This document shows positions 1 through 10,796 of a DNA stretch of 64,000 nt, in pieces. Origin of the DNA: Cryptomeria japonica. Its lineage: Eukaryota > Streptophyta > Pinopsida > Cupressales > Cupressaceae. The DNA lies in assembly GCF_030272615.1 (NCBI RefSeq), contig NC_081408.1, positions 605,235,673 to 605,299,672 of the forward strand. Reading direction: 5' to 3'. Each line of letters begins with the position of its first letter. Within the stretch, counting starts at the first letter, position 1. The notes under the pieces are model-generated. The model made no database searches, was not told where the DNA came from, and saw only the letters and a program-made list of their open reading frames with translations. Position numbers and translations under genes: made by a program.

Positions 1-882
1 ACAAAATATATTTTGGGAATGGAGATCAAAAGAGATAGAGCTCACAGAAAGCTTTGGATCAGCTAGAGAAAGTATGTGAACTCTGTGTTGGAGAGATTCA
101 ACATGACAGATTGAAGACAGTTAGTTGTTCTTGTTCTACGAGGGATGAAGCTTTATGTGGAAGACTGTCCAAAGTCTCCTACCGAGATGGAGGACATGAC
201 TAGAGTTCCTTATGCAAGTGATATTGGTAGCTTGATGTATGCTATGGTCTGTACGAGGACAGACATTGCACAAGCAATGGGAATCCTTAGTCAATTTATG
301 GCCAATCCTGAACGAGTGCATTGGGATGTGGTGAAGAAAGTGTTTGGATATTTGCAGGATACTTCTGAGTATTCCTTATGTTTCCATGGTAATCCTACGA
401 GACCTCGACATTCCTTGAGTATTCGTGGGTATGTTGACTCTGATTGGGTGGGTGACATTGATAGCAAAAGATCAACCAGTGGATATTTGTTCATGATGTT
501 TGGTGGTGCAATAAGTTGGATGAGCAAGCAACAAGTTGTGGTCGCTTTATCCACAACTGAAGTTGAGTACATGGCAGCTACTCATGCTTGCAAAGAGGTC
601 GTTTGGCTTAAGAGACTATGTTCGGACATTGTTTTTGATGCAGGACATATCACTATCTATTGTGATAGCCAGAGTGTCATTTGCTTGGGAAAGAATCCTA
701 CTTTCCATGTCAGAACAAAGCACATTGATGTGTAGTTTCATTTTGTCCGTGATATGGTGGAAGATGGAAAAGTAAAGTTAGAAAAAGTTGACAAATTGGT
801 GAAAGTTGTTGATGCATTGACAAAGCCAGTGAGCACTGAGAAGTTCAAGTGGTGTCTCAGTTCAATGGGCCTTGGGACCTAA
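1..882 (+). pseudogene. Ty1/copia pol 3' end (RT tail and RNase H), decayed
   Basis: Fragment of a copia polyprotein whose 5' part lies outside the window. The first 140 bp encode the RT tail in shifted frames (ILGMEI, then KYVNSVLERF, then the segment before the RNase H). From 145 the frame is open and shows SDIGSLMYAMVCTRTDIA, VDSDWVGDIDSKRSTSGY and the LSTTEVEYMAA block of copia RNase H. A TAG at 733-735 interrupts the frame where the family normally has Gln (KHIDVQ); the same frame then continues through FVRDMVEDGK to a terminal TAA at 880-882. RNase H removes RNA from the cDNA hybrid during reverse transcription. With frameshifts upstream and an internal stop this copy is dead. It is related to the fragment at 48908-49913, which has the same C-terminal block. 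Confidence 0.9.
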
Positions 883-927
883 ACTGTGATATGATGACTC
901 TTGTAAGGTCTTTGTCAAGTGGGAGAT

Positions 928-1823
928 TATTGGGATTAAGGTGCCTCAACTTTAGGAGTCCCAAGTGGTGTTTAATTAATTATTTAATTGGTCCTACGTG
1001 TTGTTTTTAATTAATTTAATGTTATAATATAATTTTCCAAAGTGCAAGAAACAAGCGTTGAGGAGGAAGCAGTATTGTGACACTTGTCACAAAGTAGGAA
1101 ATTTGAGAAGAAATTTTACTTGAAGCTCTTCAAATCTCTCCCTTTGTGACAAATGGCTACGTAGTTTTGTTTTCTTTTCTTGTGCACGTTTTTAGAAATA
1201 TTTTCAGCAAGACCAAATCTTCCACATGGATAGACTTGGAGCAAAATAGAAAGTTCTATTTTTTGGCAGAAAGGCTTGATTTTCTTGGACACCTTGCATT
1301 TGTGGAATAAATAATGTTTGTATTAAATATTATTTATGAAAGAGTTGTACAAAAAGGAAGTTTCTATAAATATGTTGTAGATACATTGAATGTGGACGCT
1401 TTTGAGAAGCAGTTTTCTTTTGTATTGTAAACTATATAAATACAATGTGTTGTAAAAGAGAAAGATAGTGGAGTAATTTTGAAAGATGTCGTTATGCTGC
1501 CAGAAATATTCTGGAATTAGATATCATAGTTGAAGACACCTACAAGAGCATAGACACTGCGTATTGTTTGTAATAGCTTTTTACTGTAATATAATAGATT
1601 TGTGCTTTGGTGTAGTGGGTTTTTTCTTGAAAGGGTTTTCCCACATTATATCTTCTGTGTCATGTGTTTATGTTAAATCTGAGATTTATTTGTGTATTTT
1701 TCTTTCATCTGTAACGCTATTTAGGGGTTTGCAAATAAATTTGCATTCACTCTCCTTGGGGGTTTACATTCGGAGGTTGTTTCCGCTCCTTTGCTTTCCT
1801 TTCATGTTGGACCTACTTCAACA
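928..1823 (+). mobile_element. 3' LTR of the copia element
   Basis: It follows a purine tract (AAGTGGGAGA, 918-927) after the pol stop. The left terminus reads TATTGGG where the relative at 49969 has TGTTAGG, so the canonical TG has probably mutated to TA. The right end is placed at TTCAACA by analogy. It contains the GTGGG...GGGTTTTCCCAC stem at 1615-1644 that recurs in the other copia LTRs of this window. The 5' LTR is outside the window, so a target duplication cannot be checked. The ends are good to a few bases. Confidence 0.7.
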
Positions 1824-1838
1824 AGGTGCAACTTCACG

Positions 1839-2052
1839 TAACAACAATTACATGTCTATGGAGATTATTTTTTTTCCTATTGCTTATCTTGCTGATATCT
1901 CACACTATGGAACAACAATAATATGTCTATGGAGATTATATTGCTTTCCTATTGCTTATCTTGGTGATATCTCACACTATGTAACAACAATAACATGTCT
2001 ATGGAGATTATTATTTTTTTCCTATTGCTTATCTTAGTGATATCTCGCACTT
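1839..2052 (+). repeat. 71-72 bp tandem repeat, three copies
   Basis: Three head-to-tail copies begin with AACAACAATTACATG-type sequence at about 1840, 1911 and 1983 and end with a GATATCTCACACTATG-like stretch. They differ by a few substitutions and by the length of an internal T run. The array begins within about 20 bp of the copia LTR end. No coding potential beyond the repeat itself is visible. Confidence 0.85.
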
Positions 2053-3840
2053 GTATGTGATTATAAGATCTTTTGTATAATGGTCAAGGCTAATTTTAGT
2101 TACATTTGGGAGAAAAATTGAGGACACCTTACTATCTCACAATATATGTGCTTCCATGAGCAAACCTTAGAATATTTTTATGATGTCACATGATCCTATT
2201 TGTACTTGCATAAATGAATATAATTCTTCCTAAGATTAAATCCTTTTACATATGTTTACTTCACTTCAAAATAATTGCATTAAATTGCATGTAACTAATT
2301 CGAGGAAGATCTTACAGGGTCACATTTAGTTTTCTTGAGTATGGTAGACTACCACATAATCATATGTCATTTTTAAATTGTACCACATTACTCTTGTTTT
2401 TTCCAAAGCAATACCTATTGATGTTGTTACTACGCACCATCCTTGTTTCTCTACAGGTACAATATCTCTCACCTCTTCTCTCTTTTTTCTTTTCTTTTGA
2501 TTGTAGACAACATAATACCATTTTAAATTCCTATATGATGCCACTTGTTGACTTCCTTTTCTATTTTTGCATGTTTCTAAGATGCGATACTCATTTTGAT
2601 GAAACATATACCAAGAATCGACATTTGCATCCATAAATATGCATTTTTTACATGTTTTAATTATCTTCCATGTTATTTGCTTGTTTTTACTTTGACATGA
2701 ATCCTCATAGTAGCACACATGCAACTCAAAGTGGGGGTAAAATCTAATGATGAACATAACATACCTTGATTTTTCCCCCTTTGTTATTGACATACTATGA
2801 CCTAATTATCCTAAGTTACGTAATGACAAGTGTATGATATGATGATGTAGTTTATGCTAAAAAGATGGCACACAACTTGAGCCTTATTTGATCCATACAC
2901 GCTTACTTCTAGGGGCTAGTCTTGATTCTTAGTAATGTCATTTCTTGCTTAGTTTCTAATCAACAATTTAGACAAAGTGACCTAGATCGATTCATTAAAG
3001 ATTCAAATTAAAATATCAATCTAACCGAACTCTAGAAACATTATCTTAGCATCATTAATATGCTACCTACTTGTATCAACAAATCATTTGTCTCATCATT
3101 CCTTTTTTTTTAACATATTACAAATTACATCCATACATCTATTACATCATATAACTATAAGATTTCTACCTAAATAACTTTGTTTAACTTTTTATTTTTT
3201 TATTTTGTTTTTTATATATTACTCCGATCAATTATTTATTCCTGTTCTCATCGTTTTCTAAGTTTCTAAAAAGATTCTATTCCTTTTGAAAAACTAAGTC
3301 AAAAATATTAGAACACATGGAACATACTTCAGAGGACTTTTCTTCGTACTCTATATATATAATGTCAAATTCGCACAACAAAGTACCATATTCGAATATT
3401 AATAAGTCGATGATTACGCTGCACGTAGTCACGGAGAACAGAGAACATGTGATGATTAGGCCAAAGTATATAAAATAAATCTGCAACTTTCCTGCAGATT
3501 GAGAAGGCGTCTGCTGGAATGAATCTGCTGCACATTTCAAGGGTCAAAGTATATAAAATGAAACGAATCACTACATGATAGACAATTGTAATATGGGCGG
3601 CTGCTCTGAAGACGCCGGGTGAGTTGGGCTGAAAGAATGGTGACCGTAGGTAACACTAGTTAAATGCTTAGGCATGGACAAAAACATCGTGCCACTGGTT
3701 ATTAATTAATTAGTTATGTTTCCGCAAATGGATACATTGCTTGAGACTGTAAATACATTTTTTATGGCTTGTAACTTAGTTTGTTTGATAGACTGGTGAG
3801 TTTGCTGCGATACTGTCAAAATGAATGTCAAATGTCGCTT
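2053..3840. other. AT-rich intergenic sequence
   Basis: I see no credible gene, transposon terminus or structured repeat. Open frames here are short and have no recognisable domain. The last few hundred bases are presumably the upstream region of the extensin gene. Confidence 0.6.
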
Positions 3841-3862
3841 GGGCCGGCTAATGATTTCTGCT

Positions 3863-3869
3863 ATATAAA
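3863..3869 (+). promoter_or_regulatory. TATA box of the extensin gene
   Basis: TATATAA in the context TGCTATATAAACACTTGC. Transcription would be expected to start about 30 bp downstream, near 3895. That gives a leader of about 90 nt to the preferred ATG at 3983. Confidence 0.6.
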
Positions 3870-3982
3870 CACTTGCTTGCGTTTGTTTTGGATATCAGAT
3901 AGGGGCTTCTGTGCTCCTCTGCGGGAGGAATTCGAGCTTGACAGGCATTTTATTCTGTTGTTTTGGCTCGAGAGAGGTAGAC

Positions 3983-6373
3983 ATGGTGGAGTTTGAAAGG
4001 GGAAGAGGCACTAGCCTCTGCCCCCGGCTTTTTACAGTGCTACTGGTGGGATTCATTGCCAGCATCAGCAATGCTGCTTCTGCAAATGTAGAGGGGGGTC
4101 GTATTTTGAGTGAATATGAAGACAAGTCTCCACCATACTACTACAAGTCCCCTCCTCCCCCATCACCCTCTCCTCCACCACCACCATCACCTTCTCCTCC
4201 TCCCCCATACTACTACAAGTCACCTCCTCCTCCATCCCCTTCACCACCACCTCCTTATTACTACAAATCACCACCTCCACCATCCCCCTCACCTCCACCA
4301 CCCTACTACTACAAGTCACCTCCTCCTCCATCCCCCTCGCCTCCACCACCCTACTACTACAAGTCACCTCCCCCTCCCTCACCATCTCCACCTCCACCAT
4401 ACTACTACAAGTCTCCGCCCCCTCCCTCACCATCTCCTCCTCCTCCTTACTACTACAAGTCTCCACCCCCACCAACACCATCTCCTCCTCCCTATTACTA
4501 CAAGTCTCCACCCCCTCCGTCGCCATCTCCTCCACCCCCTTACTACTACAAGTCTCCACCACCTCCCTCACCATCTCCTCTTCCCTATTACTACAAGTCT
4601 CCACCCCCTCCTTCACCATCTCCTCCTCCTTATTACTACAAGTATCCTCCACCACCCTCACCATCACCTCCACCACCATACTACTACAAGTCCCCACCTC
4701 CACCATCACCTTCCCCTCCTTCTCCCTACTACTACAAGTCCCCACCTCCACCATCACCCTCTCCTCCTCCCCCATACTACTACAAATCACCTCCTCCTCC
4801 ATCCCCTTCACCTCCACCTCCTTATTACTACAAGTCACCCCCACCACCCTCACCTTCACCCCCACCTCCCTACTACTACAAGTCTCCTCCCCCACCATCC
4901 CCTTCACCCCCACCTCCCTACTACTACAAGTCTCCTCCCCCACCATCTCCTTCACCCCCTCCACCATACTACTACAAGTCTCCTCCTCCACCATCACCTT
5001 CAGCCCCACCTCCCTACTACTACAGATCTCCTCCCCCACCATCTCCTTCACCCCCTCCACCATACTATTACAAGTCTCCTCCACCACCATCACCTTCACC
5101 CCCACCTCCCTACTACTACAAGTCTCCTCCCCCACCCTCACCATCACCTCCACCACCATACTACTACAAGTCCCCACCTCCTCCATCACCTTCCCCTCCT
5201 CCCTACTACTACAAGTCTCCACCTCCACCATCACCCTCTCCTCCTCCCCCATACTACTACAAATCACCTCCTCCTCCATCCCCTTCACCTCCACCACCTT
5301 ATTACTACAAGTCACCACCTCCTCCATCACCATATTCTCCTCCACCATACTACTACAAATCTCCTCCTCCACCCTCACCTTCACCCCCACCTCCCTACTA
5401 CTACAAGTCTCCTCCCTCACCGTCCCCTTCACCCCCTCCACCATACTACTACAAGTCTCCTCCCCCGCCATCTCCTTCACCCCCTCCACCATACTACTAC
5501 AAGTCTCCTCCCCCACCCTCACCTTCACCCCCACCTCCCTACTATTACAAGTCTCCTCCCCCGCCATCCCCTTCACCCCCACCTCCCTACTACTACAAAT
5601 CTCCTCCTCCGCCATCTCCTTCACCACCTCCACCATACTACTACAAGTCTCATCCTCCACCATCGCATTCACCCCCACCTCCCTACTACTACAAGTCTCC
5701 TCCCCCACCCTCACCTTCACCACCACCTCCTTACTATTACAAGTCTCCTCCCCCACCTCCCCCACCATCTCCTTCACCACCTCCACCATACTATTACAAG
5801 TCTCCTCCTCCCCCATCACCTTCACCTTCACCCCCACCTCCCTACTACTACAAGTCTCCTCCACCGCCCTCACCTTCACTCCCGCCTCCCTACTACTACA
5901 AGTCTCCTCCGCCGCCCTCACCTTCACCCCCGCCTCCCTACTACTACAAGTCTCCACCCCCTCCTTCACCATCTCCTCCTCCTCCTTATTACTACAAATC
6001 TCCTCCGCCACCCTCACCATCACCTCCACCATCACCTTCCCCTCCTCCTCCCTACTACTACAAGTCCCCACCTCCACCGTCACCCTCTGCTCCTCCCCCA
6101 TACTACTACAAATCACCTCCTCCACCATCCCCTTCACCTCCACCTCCTTATTACTACAAGTCACCCCCACCACCCTCACCTTCACCCCCACCTCCCTACT
6201 ACTACAAGTCTCCTCCCCCGCCATCCCCTTCACCTCCACCTCCCTACTACTACAAGTCTCCACCACCTCCATCTCCTTCCCCACCACAACCATACCACTA
6301 CAGCTCCCCACCTCCTCCATCTCCTTCTCCTCCTCGACCATACTATTACCAATCTCCACCTCCACCATTATAG
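3983..6373 (+). CDS. Extensin (SPPPP / YYYK-type hydroxyproline-rich glycoprotein)
   Basis: Structural cell-wall protein: prolines after Ser are hydroxylated and arabinosylated in the secretory pathway, and tyrosines are peroxidase cross-linked to knit the wall network. From ATG 3983 the product is 796 aa. It has an N-terminal signal peptide (RLFTVLLVGFIASISNAASA, cleavage probably after SANA/ASA near residue 34), a short linker (NVEGGRILSEYEDKSPP), then about 47 modules of the form YYYKSPPPPSPSPPPP to the stop. Variants include YYYR, KYPPPP, SHPPPSHS and the last two, YHYSS and YYYQS. There is no intron and no C-terminal globular domain. An in-frame ATG at 3911 would add 24 residues. I prefer 3983 because the signal peptide then starts properly and 3911 lies too close to the predicted transcription start. 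SPPPP blocks separated by Tyr clusters are classic for cross-linking extensins. Confidence 0.93.
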   Translation: MVEFERGRGTSLCPRLFTVLLVGFIASISNAASANVEGGRILSEYEDKSPPYYYKSPPPPSPSPPPPPSPSPPPPYYYKSPPPPSPSPPPPYYYKSPPPPSPSPPPPYYYKSPPPPSPSPPPPYYYKSPPPPSPSPPPPYYYKSPPPPSPSPPPPYYYKSPPPPTPSPPPYYYKSPPPPSPSPPPPYYYKSPPPPSPSPLPYYYKSPPPPSPSPPPYYYKYPPPPSPSPPPPYYYKSPPPPSPSPPSPYYYKSPPPPSPSPPPPYYYKSPPPPSPSPPPPYYYKSPPPPSPSPPPPYYYKSPPPPSPSPPPPYYYKSPPPPSPSPPPPYYYKSPPPPSPSAPPPYYYRSPPPPSPSPPPPYYYKSPPPPSPSPPPPYYYKSPPPPSPSPPPPYYYKSPPPPSPSPPPYYYKSPPPPSPSPPPPYYYKSPPPPSPSPPPPYYYKSPPPPSPYSPPPYYYKSPPPPSPSPPPPYYYKSPPSPSPSPPPPYYYKSPPPPSPSPPPPYYYKSPPPPSPSPPPPYYYKSPPPPSPSPPPPYYYKSPPPPSPSPPPPYYYKSHPPPSHSPPPPYYYKSPPPPSPSPPPPYYYKSPPPPPPPSPSPPPPYYYKSPPPPSPSPSPPPPYYYKSPPPPSPSLPPPYYYKSPPPPSPSPPPPYYYKSPPPPSPSPPPPYYYKSPPPPSPSPPPSPSPPPPYYYKSPPPPSPSAPPPYYYKSPPPPSPSPPPPYYYKSPPPPSPSPPPPYYYKSPPPPSPSPPPPYYYKSPPPPSPSPPQPYHYSSPPPPSPSPPRPYYYQSPPPPL

Positions 6374-8299
6374 ACTCCTGTCACCAAGATTGTTGCCTTC
6401 CACTAGGTGAATTTTTTTTTCATGAATGATATTCCTTACAAATTACTTTTCTCGAGGAATTACATATGATGACTATGAACTAATGATTTCATTGTTCTGA
6501 CGTTTTGTAGATCATAAAGCATACGATACAATAAGTGTCTACTCACATAAAACAACTATCCTTGGGACAGAGGCACCTCCATTTCATTTATTGTTTGTCA
6601 ATGTAGCTGTTATTACAATAACACTGTTGAGAAGGTTCATCGTGTATGTCACTGCATGTTCTGTGAGCTTCAGAAGATCAGTATTGCAAGCTATACTCGT
6701 TAGTAATAGGTTGATTGGTATTGCTTTCATTCAGATGGGGCATTTGAAGAGAAGTAGAAGCAGTGAAAGATAGGGTTCTCTTTTAATGCTCTTTGTGGAC
6801 ATCATCATTTGTTCTATTTCTATTCGGTACTGAGAAATTCATTTATTCCATGGCTGCGCTATTGAATAAAGTGCCACCTAAAACGCTCATTGATCTCCAG
6901 TCTTAAGGCCAGTTTATGTACTTCAAACTCCTATTTGTTAAATCAACGAGCATCTTCTATTCCGAATGATCTGAAAGCATATGCTTCTTTGAACATTGCT
7001 TGTTATATTTCCCCTCTTTAAGTGGTATTTTTATATTCCTGGTGCCATAGAAAGAAGACACTAACATAACAGCACCCTAACATTGTGCAGAATACCATAA
7101 AGAGAAATGTCGTGAAGAAATAATTATATCAATTATATCAGTTGGTATAAATTTGACAGTTAGCCTTACCACTCAAGTAAATTATTTATGCATGTTATCT
7201 TTATGGCAGTTACCTGTTCAACATTGCCCTTTATTAAATATTATAATCCCTACAATTTTTGACAAGCCCACCCAAAATCCGAGCCTTTTATCTAATACAG
7301 TCCCAAAAAAATTGATTGTTTTTTACTGTTAAAAAGCTTAAGATATAATCAGGATTATTAAATTTCATCTTTCTAGCATTCATGGTCGTTCAGTCAATCC
7401 TCTTAAATTTTACATCAGATAATTAAGAAACTTGGAGTAAAAGGTATTAATCTAGGCAAGTTTTGTCCAGAAAATTTAACATGAATAAAATTTTGTAGTT
7501 TGGGAAGAAGTGTTTTTGTCTCATTCTAATGATGGATAATAGAATATGATCTGAAACATTGATTTGAAAATATGTATGCAATTGTTTCCTAGAAACACTC
7601 TATTTGAATTACAATGGGCAATGGAAATCTAATTTCTCTTATCAAGATGTGTTTAACTATTCTGTCTATTCTGTCTCACTACGCTATTCTTAAAAGCCAA
7701 AAGGGTATGTTCAATGGCGATGGTTCTAATAACTACTAACAACACCTTAAGATGCTATCGAATAGTTGATAGGCACAAATATTTAAGGTCCTATTAAACA
7801 AAGAATTATGCATTTTTTTCAGCCATTATGTACAGTACTTGTCTACCACATCTATAAATATTTGTAAATGACAATATAAACCATCATAATTAAACTACGT
7901 CATACACAATCATCAAAATTAATCTGCTTTACCTATTTAAGTTTCTATGTAATAGTTTGTTTGAACCATGCAAATGATTCCTTAAGAATTATTAATTAAC
8001 TTTAGACAGTGCACTGTTTATTTAACCATGCCATCATAGTATTATGCTTTAAAACTACATATAATGTGTGCATACAAATGTGGGAAAAAAAAGTCCATAG
8101 GTTATGTTGCTAGTGAATCAGTAATATATTTTTGTTAGACATGATTATAATTAATAGTAGTGGAATCAAAGGCTAAAATGAGCAAAACACTGCATAGTTT
8201 TCAAAAAAATAAATTTATAGGATCACTTATGCTTCAAGGGACTATTTGATGGATTGCAAGTCTTACTGTAAGGTATTTGTGGATTGGTTTGTAGAGTAA
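6374..8299. other. Extensin 3' flank and AT-rich intergenic DNA
   Basis: The first few hundred bases presumably hold the extensin 3' UTR and poly(A) region; a long T run follows the stop at about 6413. After that I see no gene, no LTR terminus and no repeat structure until the solo LTR at 8300. Confidence 0.55.
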
Positions 8300-9048
8300 T
8301 GTTGTGACGTTTTCACACATCATCTCATTGCAAATGGGACCCCCTACTTTTTAGGCCCTCTCGGTCTCCTAGTTTTGGTTTTTGGGTCTTTTCGTAGCAA
8401 TCTCGTCAGTCTTCTCAGTTCGCAAATGTTTGGGGGTCAATTTGATCAAGTTTGCAGCTCATTTGAGTAAATTTGGTTAAGTCTAGAGCTTGTTTTGTCT
8501 GTTTTAGGGTTTTGACCTTCAAACTTGAATTTGAGGCCTTTCCTTTAGGGTTTTGGAAAAACTAAGCGTTGCATTGAAATCAGGATCCTTCTAGGATCTT
8601 ACACTTGAAATTTGAGCGAATTTTGAGCAACTTTCTAGTTTTAGAAAGTTCCTATTTTGGGGGGATTTCACTGCCTCCCAAATCGGTCTAATTTTGCCAA
8701 AAATCAAACTTACTATTTTTAGTAATTTTCTATTTATAGTGTCTTTGCGACCTGTTTTGCTCTACTCTGACAATTTGAAGCACTTCCTATTTTTGGAAAG
8801 TTTATTTGTGGCAGGCTCCTCACAAGCAGACACTAAAGACTGAGCATTCACGATCATTCCTAAATCCAGAGAGTTGGAAAAGTAGGCTAAAGTGATCAAA
8901 ATTTGGCTAAGTGTGGGTTCACCTTCTAGGAATGGAAAGCATCGGGAAATCACCTAAGTCTAGAAAATCACCTTAGTTCCTCAAGTGGCATTCGGAAACA
9001 TTCAAATTGGCAAAGTCAGTTCATCATGGAAAATGAAGAAAATCATGA

Positions 9049-10105
9049 AATTCCTTGCTCAAGTGGAATCAGCACCCTGGACAGTCAGATGGGCGGAAAA
9101 TTGGGGCCTTCATGGAAAACATGAAAATTGGTGAATTCCTTGACATAGAGGAAATAGCGCCCAAGAGGCTAAGTAGGGCGCCAAAGTGGGCTGGGCAGGA
9201 TAGTGAAAACTTCAAGTTCGACAAATTCCTTGCCAGGATGGATACAACACCCATGCACAGGAGAAGGGCACTAAAGCATGATGCCCATGGAAAATTCCAA
9301 AAAACACAAAATTCCTCCACCATGTGTAAATGGCACCCATACCTGGAGTAGGGTGCCAAATCAAGGTTGCCAAGGAAAATCAAGAAACAAGTGAATTCCT
9401 TCATCAAGCCAATTCAGCGCCCAGGTTGGTCAAAGATCTCCAAAATCACCAAGGCAAGGATAAATGCTTCAAGATGAAATTTCCTTCATCAAGTGATTTC
9501 CACGCCCAAGTCAAGGATTTCAAAATTTTCCAAGGCAAGGAGGAAATTGAAGATCGGGAATGGATTGAAAAAGCAGAAAATCCCCTCGAGATAAATTTTT
9601 AGACACCAAATATCATCTGAATTTCAAATTTTTTGCAAATTTGGATTCATGAGAGAATTTTCTCTCTCCTAGACTCAGGACCTAAATTTTAGGAAATTTC
9701 CTAAAAACTAGATGTGAATAATTGGTCAAAAAGCTCCCTGCGGATATGATGAATTCAAAGAGCACAAAATTTCCTTCCTCAAGGAACAAATTTCCAGAAT
9801 TTCTTCTCCGGTTCCAAAATGTGCCCCCACGATTGGAAGCAAGACGTAAAAATCAAGGTTCAGAAAGAAAGGTTCAAAATTCAAAAAATTCCTTCCTCAA
9901 GGAAGAATTGTGCCCAAGAAGAAGAAATTCCAGGAAAGTGAAAAAATTGACTAAATGTTGGAAATTCCTTCCTTCACGACAGAATTCTTGGAAAAGGTGA
10001 AAAATTGACCAAGTGTTGGAAATTCCTTCCTTCACGACATAATTCTTGGAAAAAGTGAAAAATTGACTAAGTGTTGGAAATTCCTTCCTTCAAGATGAAA
10101 TTCCA
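9049..10105 (+). repeat. Short-motif array, about 85-bp then 58-bp spacing
   Basis: The motif AATTCCTTCNTCAAG, followed by GCGCCC or a similar C-rich end, recurs at about 9049, 9134, 9224, 9310, 9394 and 9478 (spacings 85, 90, 86, 84, 84). It recurs again at about 9768, 9887, 9963, 10021 and 10079, the last two intervals being 58. Several copies are imperfect palindromes (TTCCTT...AAGGAA). Sequence between copies is poorly conserved. The position corresponds to that of the 166-bp array in the big LTR. Confidence 0.7.
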
Positions 10106-10350
10106 AGCAAGGAAGAAATCACACCCGAGGATGAATTGAAGATAAAATTTCTAAGGCAAAGAAGAAATCAAGGATGAATTGAACAAGAAAATTCCCCCCA
10201 ATTTTTTTTTTGAAAAATCCATTTTCGGGCATCAAAAATCATCTGAATTTCAAAATGATGATAGATTTGGATTCATGAGAGAGTTTTCTCTCCTCGACCC
10301 TAGAACCCTAAATTTGAAAAATCCCTAAAAAATAGGAGATATGCAAAATT
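9602..10350 (+). repeat. Diverged direct duplication inside the solo LTR
   Basis: A block of about 120 bp at 9602-9730 (ATCATCTGAATTTCAAA, then GGATTCATGAGAGA, then CCTAAA) recurs at 10228-10350 with the same order of landmarks. The intervening DNA carries the second half of the motif array, so the LTR probably grew by internal duplication. Confidence 0.65.
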
Positions 10351-10747
10351 GATGGAAAAGCTTCCCCGAAACAAGGAAAATTCAAAACTTCAAGAAAATC
10401 TTCTCGGGTAAATTTTTCTCTCTCCAAGGGTTTCTCGCCTAGTGGCAGCCGAGTCAATGCATGATGAATTAATGGAGCATCTTTTGCATGCAACCGTCGC
10501 AAGTAGAGGTGATGGTGCATTTATGGCAACGTGAGTAGTTTTGCATGGAGGAATCTTTATTGCATAATGGGTGATCTTTTGCATGAGGATGCATTCATTG
10601 CATAGTGGGCACTTTTGAATGTAATGGTTAATTAATGCTTTATGGGTGCCATTTTTGGCGGGATTGTAATTAATTGTAAATAGGCATAAACGACATTTAT
10701 TGTTGATTCCCACCTTGTTGCATCATGTGTGGGGAATCTTTCAAGGA

Positions 10748-10796
10748 AAACCCTAATTAGGGTTTGCATGTAGCCAAGGCATGAAGCCTATATAAA
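10748..10796 (+). promoter_or_regulatory. Palindromic telo-box and TATA box of the solo LTR
   Basis: AAACCCTAATTAGGGTTT at 10748-10765 is an 18-nt perfect palindrome made of two opposed plant telomere-type units. CCTATATAAAGGGG follows, with TATATAAA at about 10789-10796. The same palindrome precedes a TATA box in the 7.4-kb LTRs (21568 and 37090). Confidence 0.7.

Noticed and set aside
1564-2037. 157-codon frame over the copia LTR end and the tandem repeat.
   Set aside because: It crosses the LTR boundary and simply translates the 71-bp repeat. Phe/Ile-rich with no domain.
3911-3982. Upstream in-frame ATG giving a 24-residue N-terminal extension of extensin.
   Set aside because: It lies within about 20 bp of the predicted transcription start and would bury the signal peptide. 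ATG 3983 gives a normal secretory N-terminus.
4065-6410. Two further open frames of about 766 codons across the extensin repeat (one antisense, one in another plus frame).
   Set aside because: A codon-periodic repeat lacking stops stays open in several frames. The proteins read as meaningless repeats, and only the SPPPP frame has a signal peptide and a known family.
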